In this document: positions 17,352-26,424 of the stretch, piece by piece
Layout of the letters: each line of letters begins with the position of its first letter
How positions within the stretch are numbered: position 1 is the first letter of the stretch
From: Lacibacter cauensis
GTDB lineage: Bacteria; Bacteroidota; Bacteroidia; Chitinophagales; Chitinophagaceae
Reading direction: 5' to 3'
NCBI RefSeq assembly: GCF_007830055.1
Contig: NZ_VLLE01000003.1
Span: forward strand, 620,001-684,000
Length of the DNA: 64,000 bases
Notes under the pieces: generated by a model
Told to the model about the DNA's origin: nothing
Database searches by the model: none
Seen by the model: the letters and a program-made list of their open reading frames with translations, nothing else
Position numbers and translations under genes: made by a program

Positions 17352-17357
17352 AAAGTC

Positions 17358-18488
17358 ATGATAAAAAAAATCGGAATCATTGCAGTTGTAGCCCTGTCCG
17401 CTGCTGCATGCAAAAACAACGGAAGTAAAAATTTTACTGTAAGTGGTGAAGTAAAGGGAGCACCGGCAACGGTTGTTTATCTCGAACAGATCTCGTTTGA
17501 AAACATGCCGCCACAGGTGTTAGACAGTATTACTTTGAAGGATGGTAAGTTTTCATTGAAAGGAAAAGCAGCAGAAGAAAGCTTATTGCAATTGCGTTTT
17601 CCTAAGGTTGAAAACAGTCCATTGTTTTTTGTAATCAACGATAAGTCGGATATTACCATTACAGGCGATTGGAAAGATATTCGGAAAGTAAACTATAGCG
17701 GCTCTCCTGCAAGTGAACGTTTGCAAAAGTTTGTTGATTCATTGTCTGTAACACAGCAAAAGTTATACTCCATGCAATACCAGTTGCAAAACGAAGTACA
17801 AGGCGATAGCTTACGTATGGTAAAGCAGAACGAGATGAATGCAGTACTTTCATCGTTTCGTGCATATGTAAAGAAAACTGCAGCGGAAGATAACAGCCCC
17901 ATGGTGAGTATGTTTGCAACATCCATTAATGTAGGTGCCGATGCTGCTGAAAACGAAGCAATGTATAACAGCCTTGTAAAACGTTTCCCCAAGCATACAG
18001 GTATTCAATCGGTGGTTAAGCAGTTTCGTGAAAGTGTTGCTGCTGCACAACAACCGAAAGCATCAACTCCTGCAATTGGTACTGTTGCGCCGGATATTAC
18101 ACTGCCCGATGTAAATGGTAAGAATGTTTCATTGAGCAGTTTTCGTGGGAAGTATGTGTTGGTTGATTTTTGGGCAAGCTGGTGCGGTCCATGCCGTGGC
18201 GAAAACCCGAACGTAGTTGCTGCATACAATAAATTCAAGAATAAAAATTTCACCATACTTGGTGTATCGCTCGATAAAACAAAAGATGCCTGGGTAAAAG
18301 CAATTGAAGAAGATGGCTTAACCTGGACGCATATCAGCGATTTAAAATTCTGGGATAGTGAAGTAGTAGGTTTATATGGTTTTAACGGCATTCCTTACAA
18401 CGTATTACTTGATCCTAGTGGTAAAGTGATTGCAGACAATTTAAGAGGCAGCGCATTGGAACAAAAGCTTGCCGAAGTGTTACAGTAA
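17358..18488 (+). CDS. TlpA-family thioredoxin lipoprotein with DUF4369 domain
   Basis: 376 residues. Lipoprotein leader with Cys18 (ALSAAAC). The N-terminal half (FTVSGEVKGAPATVVYLEQ, DSITLKDGKFSLKG) is a DUF4369-type beta domain; the C-terminal half is a TlpA/AhpC-TSA thioredoxin domain with WASWCGPCRGENP near residue 275 and the cis-proline region NGIPYNVLLDPSGKV. Predicted membrane-anchored periplasmic thiol-disulfide oxidoreductase. Six bases after gatB and likely cotranscribed with it. Confidence 0.92.
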   Translation: MIKKIGIIAVVALSAAACKNNGSKNFTVSGEVKGAPATVVYLEQISFENMPPQVLDSITLKDGKFSLKGKAAEESLLQLRFPKVENSPLFFVINDKSDITITGDWKDIRKVNYSGSPASERLQKFVDSLSVTQQKLYSMQYQLQNEVQGDSLRMVKQNEMNAVLSSFRAYVKKTAAEDNSPMVSMFATSINVGADAAENEAMYNSLVKRFPKHTGIQSVVKQFRESVAAAQQPKASTPAIGTVAPDITLPDVNGKNVSLSSFRGKYVLVDFWASWCGPCRGENPNVVAAYNKFKNKNFTILGVSLDKTKDAWVKAIEEDGLTWTHISDLKFWDSEVVGLYGFNGIPYNVLLDPSGKVIADNLRGSALEQKLAEVLQ

Positions 18489-18498
18489 AAACTTATTC

Positions 18499-18640
18499 TT
18501 ACAAAGAGAAAGCCCCGCCAATTGTAGTACCTTTTACTGTAACGGGTACTCCCGCTTAAGGATGTGCGTCTTTTTCGTTTGTTACATTTCAGGTTTGTGT
18601 CTTGTTCTATGCAAGGAGCTGTTAAGTGTGCAGCTAGAAG
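18499..18640 (-). pseudogene. Decayed N-terminal fragment of a SusC/RagA-type receptor gene
   Basis: Read on the minus strand, 18502-18585 gives VTNEKDAHP, a stop, then AGVPVTVKGTTIG and GAFSL before another stop. This aligns residue by residue to the start of the mature intact SusC at 20429-23656 (VTDEKDGTPLAGVSVTVKGTSIG ... GSYSL). Upstream bases keep a further weak match (NKTQT against DKTVT), with stops where Gln and Gly occur in the intact gene. About nine codons are missing between the TTIG and GAFSL segments. The fragment ends next to the tlpA stop and has the same orientation as susCD. I regard it as a relic of a former second SusC copy, not an active gene. Confidence 0.7.
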
Positions 18641-18856
18641 TATATCACAATTCCATATGTTCCTCATGCAATGGTGATTTATGATTGAAAATGGTTCTTA
18701 GTTTTATTGGTTTTGAAATGATTTTGAAACATTAGTCTCTAAATTTAGGGGCTGTCGAAAACCTATGCGTAACTTACTAAGAGAGCAAATAATAATGCTG
18801 CATTCAAAATGCTTAACTTGTGAAGTTTTTCTTTGGAAAAATCTTTAAACAGGCAT
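18641..18856. other. Non-coding stretch with no recognised feature
   Basis: No credible reading frame or hairpin on either strand. A short GGGGCTGTCG string near 18747 recalls some insertion sequence ends, but no partner end or transposase is present. Confidence 0.4.
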
Positions 18857-18897
18857 AATAAAAAAGCCGCATTCACAAAGAATGCGGCTTTTTTATT
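18857..18897. terminator. Bidirectional intrinsic terminator downstream of susD
   Basis: 18-bp perfect stem (18857-18874 with 18880-18897), loop acaaa, A-tract on the left and T-tract on the right. It ends the susCD transcript and also any transcript from the tlpA side. Confidence 0.9.
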
Positions 18898-18913
18898 ATT
18901 AATAATTAAATAA

Positions 18914-20410
18914 TTAATTATTTAAGTTAGGGTTATTTAAAACCTCTGCTTGTGGAATCACGAAAGTAAGTTTTGGATCGCTGTACTGAATGGTTGCACC
19001 CGCTTCAAATAAATGATTGGAACCACGTACAACTGGCTTTTTCAAACGTTTCATAGCTAAATAGGCCTTGCCTTCGCCCCAGAGTTCAATTCTGGTTTGC
19101 AGGTAAATCTCATCCAGTAAGCTTTGGCCAGAAAGCGCATCTACATACGAAACATCAGTTATACGTCCTGTGAGGAACGATTTCAACGCAGTTTGTGCAG
19201 CTGCATCTTGATTCAATCTTGCTTTTGCTTCTGCATTTAAGAGATAAAATTCATCTGCACGCATGTACACGTAATCGGTTTCAACAAAACGTTGACCGCC
19301 AGAAACACGTGCTGGAGCCCAGAACTTGCCTGTTGGTTGCAAACGACGGCTTGTTGCAGTTGGTGCAACAAACTGGTTTTTACGAATGTCGTCTGCACGA
19401 ATAGCATCGTAAAGACCTCTGTCGATGGTTTTAGGATCGCCAGCCCAAGTATAGCTGTAAGTGAACTGATCTACCTGACCCCACCAAGAGATAAGGTTCA
19501 AACCCTGTGCAAGTGTTAAGTCAACACCCCAGATCCAGCTAGGATTTGCAACATTATTAAAACCCGCAGTTGCAGCATTTGTACCATCAAAGTATAATTG
19601 TGCCACCGTTGTTTTAGGATATGCATTCATGATATCCTGTGTAAGTGTTACAACCTGGTTAAGATCTGCAGTTGTACCTCTTGCTGAAAGTACATACGCC
19701 AATAAACCTTTGGCAACATTAATATCCACCTGGTCTTTTGATGATCTTGTGAAACCTGTCAGTAAAGAAATCGCATCAGTAAGATCCTTGACCATAAGAT
19801 CAAATACTTCTTTTGTAGTTCCTTTCGGACGATTTACCTGAGTTGCTGATGTATAAATCGGAATCAGCTTGTCATTACCAGTACCATATTCCTTACCATA
19901 CAGTTGGGTAAGATAGAAATAGGAATAAGCACGCATCGCTTTTGCCTGCCCCATTGTGTATTTATTACCTGCTTCTGCCGGTACCGCATCGTTGCCACCT
20001 AAGATGTCAATAAGGTTATTGGCACCGAAAATCTGACGATAGTAGTAGCGGAAGGGTATGTAAACCTCATTCCGGGTAAAATCTGGTGATGCGTTGTAAC
20101 GTGCAACGTTTGAATACCAGCCATAGTTTAAGCCGGCAAGCACCATATCAGACTGCAACATGTCAGTGTAGATGTCAATACCTTTCTGACCAAAATCATC
20201 ATGCCCGGTAGTACCTCCAACACCTGTAGAGAACATGGTTGTATATAAACCCGCAATACTACCGTTTAGCAGTTTTGGGTCTTGTCTGGCAGCTGCACCC
20301 AACAATTCAGGTGTGGTAAACTGCGTAGGCTCGGTATTAAGAAATGACTTTTTACAACCAATAGTTGTGGTTAGCAATAAAGCCACAATTGATAAATATT
20401 TTAATTTCAT
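18914..20410 (-). CDS. SusD/RagB family nutrient-binding outer membrane lipoprotein
   Basis: 498 residues. Lipoprotein leader with Cys19 (LLTTTIGCKKSFLNTEP), then the alpha-helical TPR-like SusD fold: AKAMRAYSYFYLTQLYG is the signature helix, and YVYMRADEFYLLNAEAKARL marks the C-terminal SusD domain. It caps the partner SusC barrel and captures the substrate, usually an oligosaccharide or peptide. The gene lies 18 bases downstream of susC in the standard order. No glycoside hydrolase, polysaccharide lyase or protease gene is adjacent, so the substrate cannot be inferred. Confidence 0.95.
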   Translation of the reverse strand: MKLKYLSIVALLLTTTIGCKKSFLNTEPTQFTTPELLGAAARQDPKLLNGSIAGLYTTMFSTGVGGTTGHDDFGQKGIDIYTDMLQSDMVLAGLNYGWYSNVARYNASPDFTRNEVYIPFRYYYRQIFGANNLIDILGGNDAVPAEAGNKYTMGQAKAMRAYSYFYLTQLYGKEYGTGNDKLIPIYTSATQVNRPKGTTKEVFDLMVKDLTDAISLLTGFTRSSKDQVDINVAKGLLAYVLSARGTTADLNQVVTLTQDIMNAYPKTTVAQLYFDGTNAATAGFNNVANPSWIWGVDLTLAQGLNLISWWGQVDQFTYSYTWAGDPKTIDRGLYDAIRADDIRKNQFVAPTATSRRLQPTGKFWAPARVSGGQRFVETDYVYMRADEFYLLNAEAKARLNQDAAAQTALKSFLTGRITDVSYVDALSGQSLLDEIYLQTRIELWGEGKAYLAMKRLKKPVVRGSNHLFEAGATIQYSDPKLTFVIPQAEVLNNPNLNN

Positions 20411-20428
20411 AGCTTTTGAGTTTATGCT

Positions 20429-23400
20429 TTAGAATTTGATTTTACAGCCAAAAGTAATTGTTGAAAGCGGTGAATAGCGATACATATCGGAACCACCTGT
20501 TTCTGCTGTACTTGGGTTAAATCCTCGGCGTGCAGAATGCAACCACAGGTTATCACCCGAAACAAATAATGATGCAGATTCAATGATACCTAAGCGCTGA
20601 GCAACATTTGAAGGTAAAGTATAACCTAAGCGAATGTTGTTCAAAGCAAGATAATTTGCTTTTTCGAGGAATCTTGTAGACTGTGCATTCACGTTTGCAT
20701 CAGTGTTGTTAGAGAGTCTTGGAACGTCTGTAACGTCACCAGCTTTCTGCCAACGTCTGCGGATATCGGTATGCCAGTTGTTGTTACCAATCAAACCATT
20801 ACCCATCAAAGTTGCGTAAGCACCATCGTAAGCGTAGCCACCGAAGCTATACAATAACTGAACAGCTAAATCAAAACCTTTGAAGCCACCTGCAAGGTTA
20901 AATGCACCTCTGAGTTTTGGCACAGCCGATTTTCCATTGTAAAACTGCGTAGCGTGTGAATATGTTTTGGTAGTTGCTGTTTTCAACGAACCGATTTTAT
21001 CCGGATTGTTTGCTTTGAAATTTTCCAGATCAGTTGTTAAACGCTCTGTGCTTTGGTAAATACCATCGTTATTCGCATCAATGTAGTAAACAGTCCAAGT
21101 GCTTGCACCATCTGTAGGATCAACACCAGTGAAGTTGCGGAGATAGAAATCAAAAATTGATCGGCCTTTTGACCATGCATATGCTCCTTGTACATCAATT
21201 GGCTTTTCCTTATTACCAAATGAAGGATCGAGCGGCATACGTGTAATGGTATTATCAAAGTGCTCACCATTAACACTAAGGTCAAGGAAGTGATTGGTTC
21301 CTTTCAGGATATGACCAGTCAGTTCAAATTCAATACCTGCGTTACGTAATTGACCATCATTTACCTGCAGTAATGCATAGCCATTTGAAATACCTACACG
21401 TCTGTCAAAAATCAGGTTGTCAGTATTTTTAATGTAATACTCGATTGAACCATCAAGGAAATTACCTAAGCGGAAATCTGCACCAACCTGGAACATTTTA
21501 GAGGTTTCCCATGTAAGTTCTGGGTTACCCGGTGTAGGAATACCGAAAGAAGGCAGGTTGTTCAACACATTGATAGAAATGCTTGAAACACCCGGATAGA
21601 AGCCTAAACCATTCTGATCGCCGAGGATACCATAGCTGGCTTTAAGTTTTAAATATTTCAAAATGCCTGCATTATCCATAAAGCGCATTTTTGAAACTAC
21701 CCAACCGGCACCAACAGAACCAAATGTGCCCCATTGTTTGCCGGGAACGAAACGTGAAGAACCATCACGACGAACAGTACCTGACAAATAGTAAGTTCCG
21801 TCGTAATCGTAACTTACCTGTGTAAAGTAGCTTTCAAGGTTGTTCGTGTTTTTATATGAAGTTTGCGTTGGATTTTTAATGATTGCATTTGTCAATGAAA
21901 CATCGTAATTGCTTACGAGATTTTGACCTGATGCAGAAGAAATCTCAAACTCATATTTAGTTGCTTCATGTGCTAATAACGCATCAATATTGTGGTTGCC
22001 GATGCGTTTGTTATAGCGGAGCATGTTCAACAAGTTCAGATTCATCAGGTTGTTGCGGCTCTGGAAAATTGAACCGTTTTGTGAAGCTGCAGAACCATAA
22101 AACTTATTGGTAAGCTGGTAACCAACTGTAGAGTTGTACTGCACACCTAAACGGTTTTCCAATGAAAGCTCATCGGTAAACTTAATGTTTGCGGATGTTG
22201 TACCAGTTAACTCATTATTAAATGTTCTGTTGGTATTGAAAGTTGCGTCTGCAATAGCGTTTGTCAATGAACCAAACTTTCTTCCTGTTTCACCGTAGTC
22301 GTATCTGAAACCACCAAAGATTGGATCAGGAATTTTGTTGCCGCTTGCATCACGCATAAACAAAGGATAAATCGATGGCATATTATCTGCAAACCAGAAT
22401 ACGCTGTTAGAGCTGGAGCCCTGACCGTTGTTGTTAGAACGGGTATTAGCGTAGTTCAGATTAAAGTTTGTAGAAAGCCATTTTTTTACTTCGTGGTTGA
22501 GGTTGATACGTGCGTTTAAACGTCTGAAATCTGTGTTAATTGAATAACCAACATCATTTAGGTAACCAAATGATGTGTAGAAATTTGTACGTGAATCACC
22601 TCCACCAAAACGGATATTGCTTTCAAGCCTGTTAGAAGGTTGAAACGCATACTCTTCCCAATTTTCCGGATCGTATAAACGTGTTACACCGGGTAATACT
22701 GTACGTGTAGTTGGATTAATTAAATCTGCACCTGTAGTTACGTTTTTCCAGATGTTGTTGCGAGGATCGATCCCGTTAGCAGAAAATAAACGTGTGTTTG
22801 CGTAGTTTGTGGGATTAGCATTATTAACTATCACACCTTCGTTGTAAAGAGCCTCCCAGCTGAGTCCAATAAACTCTTCTGGAGACCTTAACACATCGTA
22901 TCGTGGCAAAATTGCTCTGTTGCTACCAAATCTTCCATCAACTTCGATGAACGACTTTTTACCACGACCTGTTTTGGTAGTGATAACGATAACACCGTTT
23001 GCACCTCTTGAACCATAAATTGATGTTGCAGCGGCATCTTTCAATACTGTAGTGCTGGCAATATCGTTCGGGTTAATTGAGTTAATCGAACCTGTAAAAG
23101 GAACACCATCTACTACATACAAAGGAGCACGGTTACCATTTACTGAACCAAAACCTCTTATACGAATTACTGCAGAAGTTCCTGGCTGACCGGAAGGGTT
23201 AATTACTCTTACACCTGCAACTTCACCTGCTAAAGCCTGTGATACGTTTGAAACGCTTTTGTTGTTCAGCTGATCGCCTGTTACAGATTTAGCAGAACCA
23301 GTAAACGCTTCTTTTGTTGTACGTGTGTAACCAACTACCACTACTTCCTGCAGTGATTTTTCATTTGTTGAAAGACCTGCATTAATGGTGGTTTTACCGC

Positions 23401-23656
23401 CAATGGCCATTTCAATTTGCTGGTAATTCACAAAAGAAAAAACCAATGTTTTAGCTGAAGAAGGAACACTTAATGAATAACTACCATCGGTAGCAGTTGT
23501 TGTTCCAATTGAGGTACCCTTAACTGTAACCGAAACACCGGCAAGTGGTGTCCCGTCTTTTTCATCTGTTACTTTACCCGTAACAGTCTTGTCTTGTGCA
23601 AATACCTGCGTAATGCAAAGTAGAAGCACAACCATCATACTTACAAGTTTTCTCAT
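20429..23656 (-). CDS. SusC/RagA family TonB-linked outer membrane receptor
   Basis: 1075 residues. Signal peptide, CarboxypepD_reg-like domain (about 24-98), TonB box/plug region beginning with LQEVVVVGYTRTTKEAFTGS, plug motif VDGVPFTGSINSINPNDI and the SusC signature SIYGSRGANGVIVITTK, followed by a 22-stranded barrel ending in a terminal Phe (TFGCKIKF). Imports the ligand passed by SusD with energy from TonB-ExbBD. There is no N-terminal STN signalling domain and no adjacent sigma/anti-sigma pair, so regulation by that route is not indicated. A decayed relative lies at 18499-18640. Confidence 0.96.
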   Translation of the reverse strand: MRKLVSMMVVLLLCITQVFAQDKTVTGKVTDEKDGTPLAGVSVTVKGTSIGTTTATDGSYSLSVPSSAKTLVFSFVNYQQIEMAIGGKTTINAGLSTNEKSLQEVVVVGYTRTTKEAFTGSAKSVTGDQLNNKSVSNVSQALAGEVAGVRVINPSGQPGTSAVIRIRGFGSVNGNRAPLYVVDGVPFTGSINSINPNDIASTTVLKDAAATSIYGSRGANGVIVITTKTGRGKKSFIEVDGRFGSNRAILPRYDVLRSPEEFIGLSWEALYNEGVIVNNANPTNYANTRLFSANGIDPRNNIWKNVTTGADLINPTTRTVLPGVTRLYDPENWEEYAFQPSNRLESNIRFGGGDSRTNFYTSFGYLNDVGYSINTDFRRLNARINLNHEVKKWLSTNFNLNYANTRSNNNGQGSSSNSVFWFADNMPSIYPLFMRDASGNKIPDPIFGGFRYDYGETGRKFGSLTNAIADATFNTNRTFNNELTGTTSANIKFTDELSLENRLGVQYNSTVGYQLTNKFYGSAASQNGSIFQSRNNLMNLNLLNMLRYNKRIGNHNIDALLAHEATKYEFEISSASGQNLVSNYDVSLTNAIIKNPTQTSYKNTNNLESYFTQVSYDYDGTYYLSGTVRRDGSSRFVPGKQWGTFGSVGAGWVVSKMRFMDNAGILKYLKLKASYGILGDQNGLGFYPGVSSISINVLNNLPSFGIPTPGNPELTWETSKMFQVGADFRLGNFLDGSIEYYIKNTDNLIFDRRVGISNGYALLQVNDGQLRNAGIEFELTGHILKGTNHFLDLSVNGEHFDNTITRMPLDPSFGNKEKPIDVQGAYAWSKGRSIFDFYLRNFTGVDPTDGASTWTVYYIDANNDGIYQSTERLTTDLENFKANNPDKIGSLKTATTKTYSHATQFYNGKSAVPKLRGAFNLAGGFKGFDLAVQLLYSFGGYAYDGAYATLMGNGLIGNNNWHTDIRRRWQKAGDVTDVPRLSNNTDANVNAQSTRFLEKANYLALNNIRLGYTLPSNVAQRLGIIESASLFVSGDNLWLHSARRGFNPSTAETGGSDMYRYSPLSTITFGCKIKF

Positions 23657-23757
23657 ACTCGATTTAGGTTTATTAATGAAAATTGTTTCCGATTTTTTGG
23701 AGTGTTAGTCAGGAGGTTTTTATTACAATTTGTCAGTACATGCTTTTTTACGGACGC

Positions 23758-23765
23758 CAAATTTA
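23758..23765 (-). promoter_or_regulatory. -7 promoter element of susC
   Basis: Minus-strand TAAATTTG matches TAnnTTTG, 101 nt before the susC ATG; a TTTA about 21 nt further upstream may serve as the -33 element. Confidence 0.4.
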
Positions 23766-23823
23766 ACGTCAAATGCTACAAATAGTTAAAGGAAGACAAA
23801 AAAATTACAGTGTTGCTGCTTAC

Positions 23824-26241
23824 TCAGCTGGTTTTTTTATGAACGGTAGTCGGCTTTTTACCAGTTGAGATTAATAACACCGGAAGCAGCACAAGGTTCG
23901 TGATCATGGCGACTAAAAGTGTAAGAGATGTAAGCCAACCCAACGCTTGTGTACCACCGAAGCCCGAAAAGCAGAAAATAATAAAACCGGCAACCAGTAC
24001 CAACGAAGTATAAATAATACTTATACCTGTATGACGAATGGTTTGTTTTACCGTTTCGGCTGTTTCATGTTGATGCAATGGTAACTCTTGCTTGTAGTTA
24101 ATTAAGAAGCGAATAGTAACATCAATAGCGATGCCAAGTGCTACGCTGAAAACCAATACAGTACTGGGTTTCAGCGGAATGCCCACCCAACCCATAACAC
24201 CGGCTGTAATAACCAACGGAATGATATTGGGGATGAGTGAACAGATAAGAATGCGTACTGAGCGGAACAAATACAACATACACAAGGCAATTAGCAGGAA
24301 AGCCCAGAAAATACTTTCCTTCAAACCATTTATGATAAAACGGCTTCCTTCTACGAAAATAATACTGGTACCTGTTAATTGGATGTTGGCCGATTTTTCC
24401 AAACGTGCAGAATCAATTTCGTTCGGCTTTACTTCTCCTTTGTTGATCATTGCAGCGTATTCTATGCTGTCTGCATTAAACAAGGAGTCTGCTTTTAATT
24501 GTACCGCTGTCAGAATTTTCGGCAAGCTGTCGCTGCCAACATCGGCCATATTTACACTGATACGTGCTTTTTGTTTGGTGCTGTCAACAAAATTGCTCAC
24601 CAGTTTTACAAAATTGTTGTTCTTGCTGTTACTATCGGCTTTCATTTGCAGATAAGGCGCAAGAAAAGCAAGGTCAAATTCGTTGGGCACCTGGTACATA
24701 TTGCTGTCGCCATCATAGTAAGCCTGGCGTGCAAATTTCAACCCTTCGGTTAACGCCAGTGCTTTACCAATTTCGGGACGGCGTTGTAAATATTGAACTA
24801 ACGAATCAATTTTTGTGAGATTGGAAATACTGCGTACCGCACCTTGTTTCTTTTTGGTATCGACCACAATTTCCAAAGGCATTACACCGGAAAAATGTTG
24901 TTCGAAAAATTTCAGATCAACATACAGCTTATCATTCTTCGGTAAATCATCAACAATGTATCCTACACTTTTTAAACGCATAACGCCCACAAGTGAAAGT
25001 GCTACAAGTACAGCTGTTGCCGTATAAATGTATTTGGGATGATTGAATACCCACATTTCAATACGCATGATCCATTTATTCAGCCGCTCATTTTCGAGGT
25101 AACGTACATGGCGTTGTTTGGGTGCAGGTAAATAACTTAATACAACGGGAATAAGAATAAACGAAATAACAAACAGGACCATGATGTTGATGCCCGCAAC
25201 AATACCAAACTCACGCAGGATCTGGCTTTTGGTTAAGGCAAATACAGCAAAACCAATGGCTGCAGCAATGTTACAGAAGAGTGTAACAATGCCCATGCGG
25301 CCAATCATGTTGATGAGAGACTGCTGTTTGTCGCCTGTTTTTTTAAACTCGGTATGAAATTTATTGAGGAAGTACACACAGTTAGGAATGCCTATTACAA
25401 CCATCAATGGCGGAATCAATGCATTCAGGATGGTGATCTTATAGCCAAACATCACCATGGTTGCAAGGCTCCAGATTACACCTATAATCACCACTGCCAT
25501 ACTCAGCCACATGGTGCTGAATGAACGGAAGAACAACAGTAAAATCAACGCTGAAAGTAATACAGAGCCTAACAGAAAGTATTGCATTTCCGAAGCAATA
25601 CGGGTGCTCATTACGGTACGTACATGCGGTAAGCCGCTGAGGTGCATGGTTGTGTTGTATTCTTTCTCAAAAGCTGTAACAAGTTTAATTACACCGTTTA
25701 CCGATACATCTCTTTTCTTTGAGTTCAGCACTTCTTTGTTAATGCGCACGGCAATCATGTACACGTTCGCATCAGGGTTATAAAACAAACCTTTGTAAAA
25801 AGGCAGGTTATACAATACTTGTTTACAACTGTCAAGTTGAGCCTGCGTTGAAATTGTTTCGGGAAATACAGTTACTGTGCGCAACTTTTCGCCTGCAGTA
25901 TCTTTTACCAGTGCTACGGCTGCACTAATGCTGAGCACATCTTCTACACCGGCAACTTTCTTCATCTCACTTTGCAGCTTTGTAAATGAGCGGAAGAAAT
26001 TCAATTCAAACATATCCTTCTTCTCAAAACCTACTACCAGCAAACTGCCATCTTCGCCAAACTTCTTTTTAAATGCTTCGTACTCGAGGTATTTTGGATG
26101 ATCGATCGGAATTGCTTTTGCATTATCGTAGCTGCGTTGAACCTTGGCAGCAAAAAACGCCATTACAGCGGTTGAGAGAATTACAGCGATTAAAAGAGGA
26201 AGTCTGTTACGCAATACCCATTTACCCAAGTTATACCACAT
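23824..26241 (-). CDS. RND-superfamily exporter (MMPL/patched-like)
   Basis: 805 residues from ATG 26241 (MWYNLGKWVLRNRLP). Twelve transmembrane helices in the RND pattern: one near the N-terminus, five at about 215-375, one near 400, five at about 635-790, with two large periplasmic loops. The permease signature includes GVIWSLATMVMFG and FSVALGIAIDVTIRFLINYK. It belongs to the predicted exporter group related to MMPL and hopanoid transporters rather than to AcrB; no membrane-fusion protein or outer-membrane factor is next to it. A longer frame to 26289 is open but would include a likely -7 element (TTTCTTTG near 26277-26284), so the shorter start is preferred. Confidence 0.88.
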   Translation of the reverse strand: MWYNLGKWVLRNRLPLLIAVILSTAVMAFFAAKVQRSYDNAKAIPIDHPKYLEYEAFKKKFGEDGSLLVVGFEKKDMFELNFFRSFTKLQSEMKKVAGVEDVLSISAAVALVKDTAGEKLRTVTVFPETISTQAQLDSCKQVLYNLPFYKGLFYNPDANVYMIAVRINKEVLNSKKRDVSVNGVIKLVTAFEKEYNTTMHLSGLPHVRTVMSTRIASEMQYFLLGSVLLSALILLLFFRSFSTMWLSMAVVIIGVIWSLATMVMFGYKITILNALIPPLMVVIGIPNCVYFLNKFHTEFKKTGDKQQSLINMIGRMGIVTLFCNIAAAIGFAVFALTKSQILREFGIVAGINIMVLFVISFILIPVVLSYLPAPKQRHVRYLENERLNKWIMRIEMWVFNHPKYIYTATAVLVALSLVGVMRLKSVGYIVDDLPKNDKLYVDLKFFEQHFSGVMPLEIVVDTKKKQGAVRSISNLTKIDSLVQYLQRRPEIGKALALTEGLKFARQAYYDGDSNMYQVPNEFDLAFLAPYLQMKADSNSKNNNFVKLVSNFVDSTKQKARISVNMADVGSDSLPKILTAVQLKADSLFNADSIEYAAMINKGEVKPNEIDSARLEKSANIQLTGTSIIFVEGSRFIINGLKESIFWAFLLIALCMLYLFRSVRILICSLIPNIIPLVITAGVMGWVGIPLKPSTVLVFSVALGIAIDVTIRFLINYKQELPLHQHETAETVKQTIRHTGISIIYTSLVLVAGFIIFCFSGFGGTQALGWLTSLTLLVAMITNLVLLPVLLISTGKKPTTVHKKTS

Positions 26242-26288
26242 GCTGTCTGATACGTTTAATTTAAAATAAGCAGCGCAAAGAAACGCCA

Positions 26289-26310
26289 TTCTGCCTGAAA
26301 ACAGGCAGAA
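26289..26310. promoter_or_regulatory. Perfect hairpin between divergent RND and porZ genes
   Basis: Arms ttctgcctg (26289-26297) and caggcagaa (26302-26310) with an aaaa loop. Located just upstream of the presumed RND promoter, between divergent genes where no terminator is needed, so it may be an operator. Function is not established. Confidence 0.4.
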
Positions 26311-26409
26311 AATTTAAGTTGTATTGCCCTGTAAGTGAGCGTGGGATTGAATTTGTCAGGAATATGTCTGTTTGCTGCATCGTTTTTCTACAGCTGTTTC
26401 AAAACCAGT

Positions 26410-26417
26410 TAAATTTG
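26410..26417 (+). promoter_or_regulatory. -7 promoter element of porZ
   Basis: TAAATTTG, a full match to TAnnTTTG, ends 7 nt before the porZ ATG. Confidence 0.45.
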
Positions 26418-26424
26418 AGAACTG

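Noticed and set aside
18395-18667. 90-codon minus frame across the tlpA end and the following gap
   Set aside because: It overlaps tlpA antisense, has no family look, and the gap is better explained by the SusC relic in another frame.
18747-18765. GGGGCTGTCGAAA as an insertion sequence end
   Set aside because: No inverted partner, target duplication or transposase fragment nearby; a short string alone is not enough.
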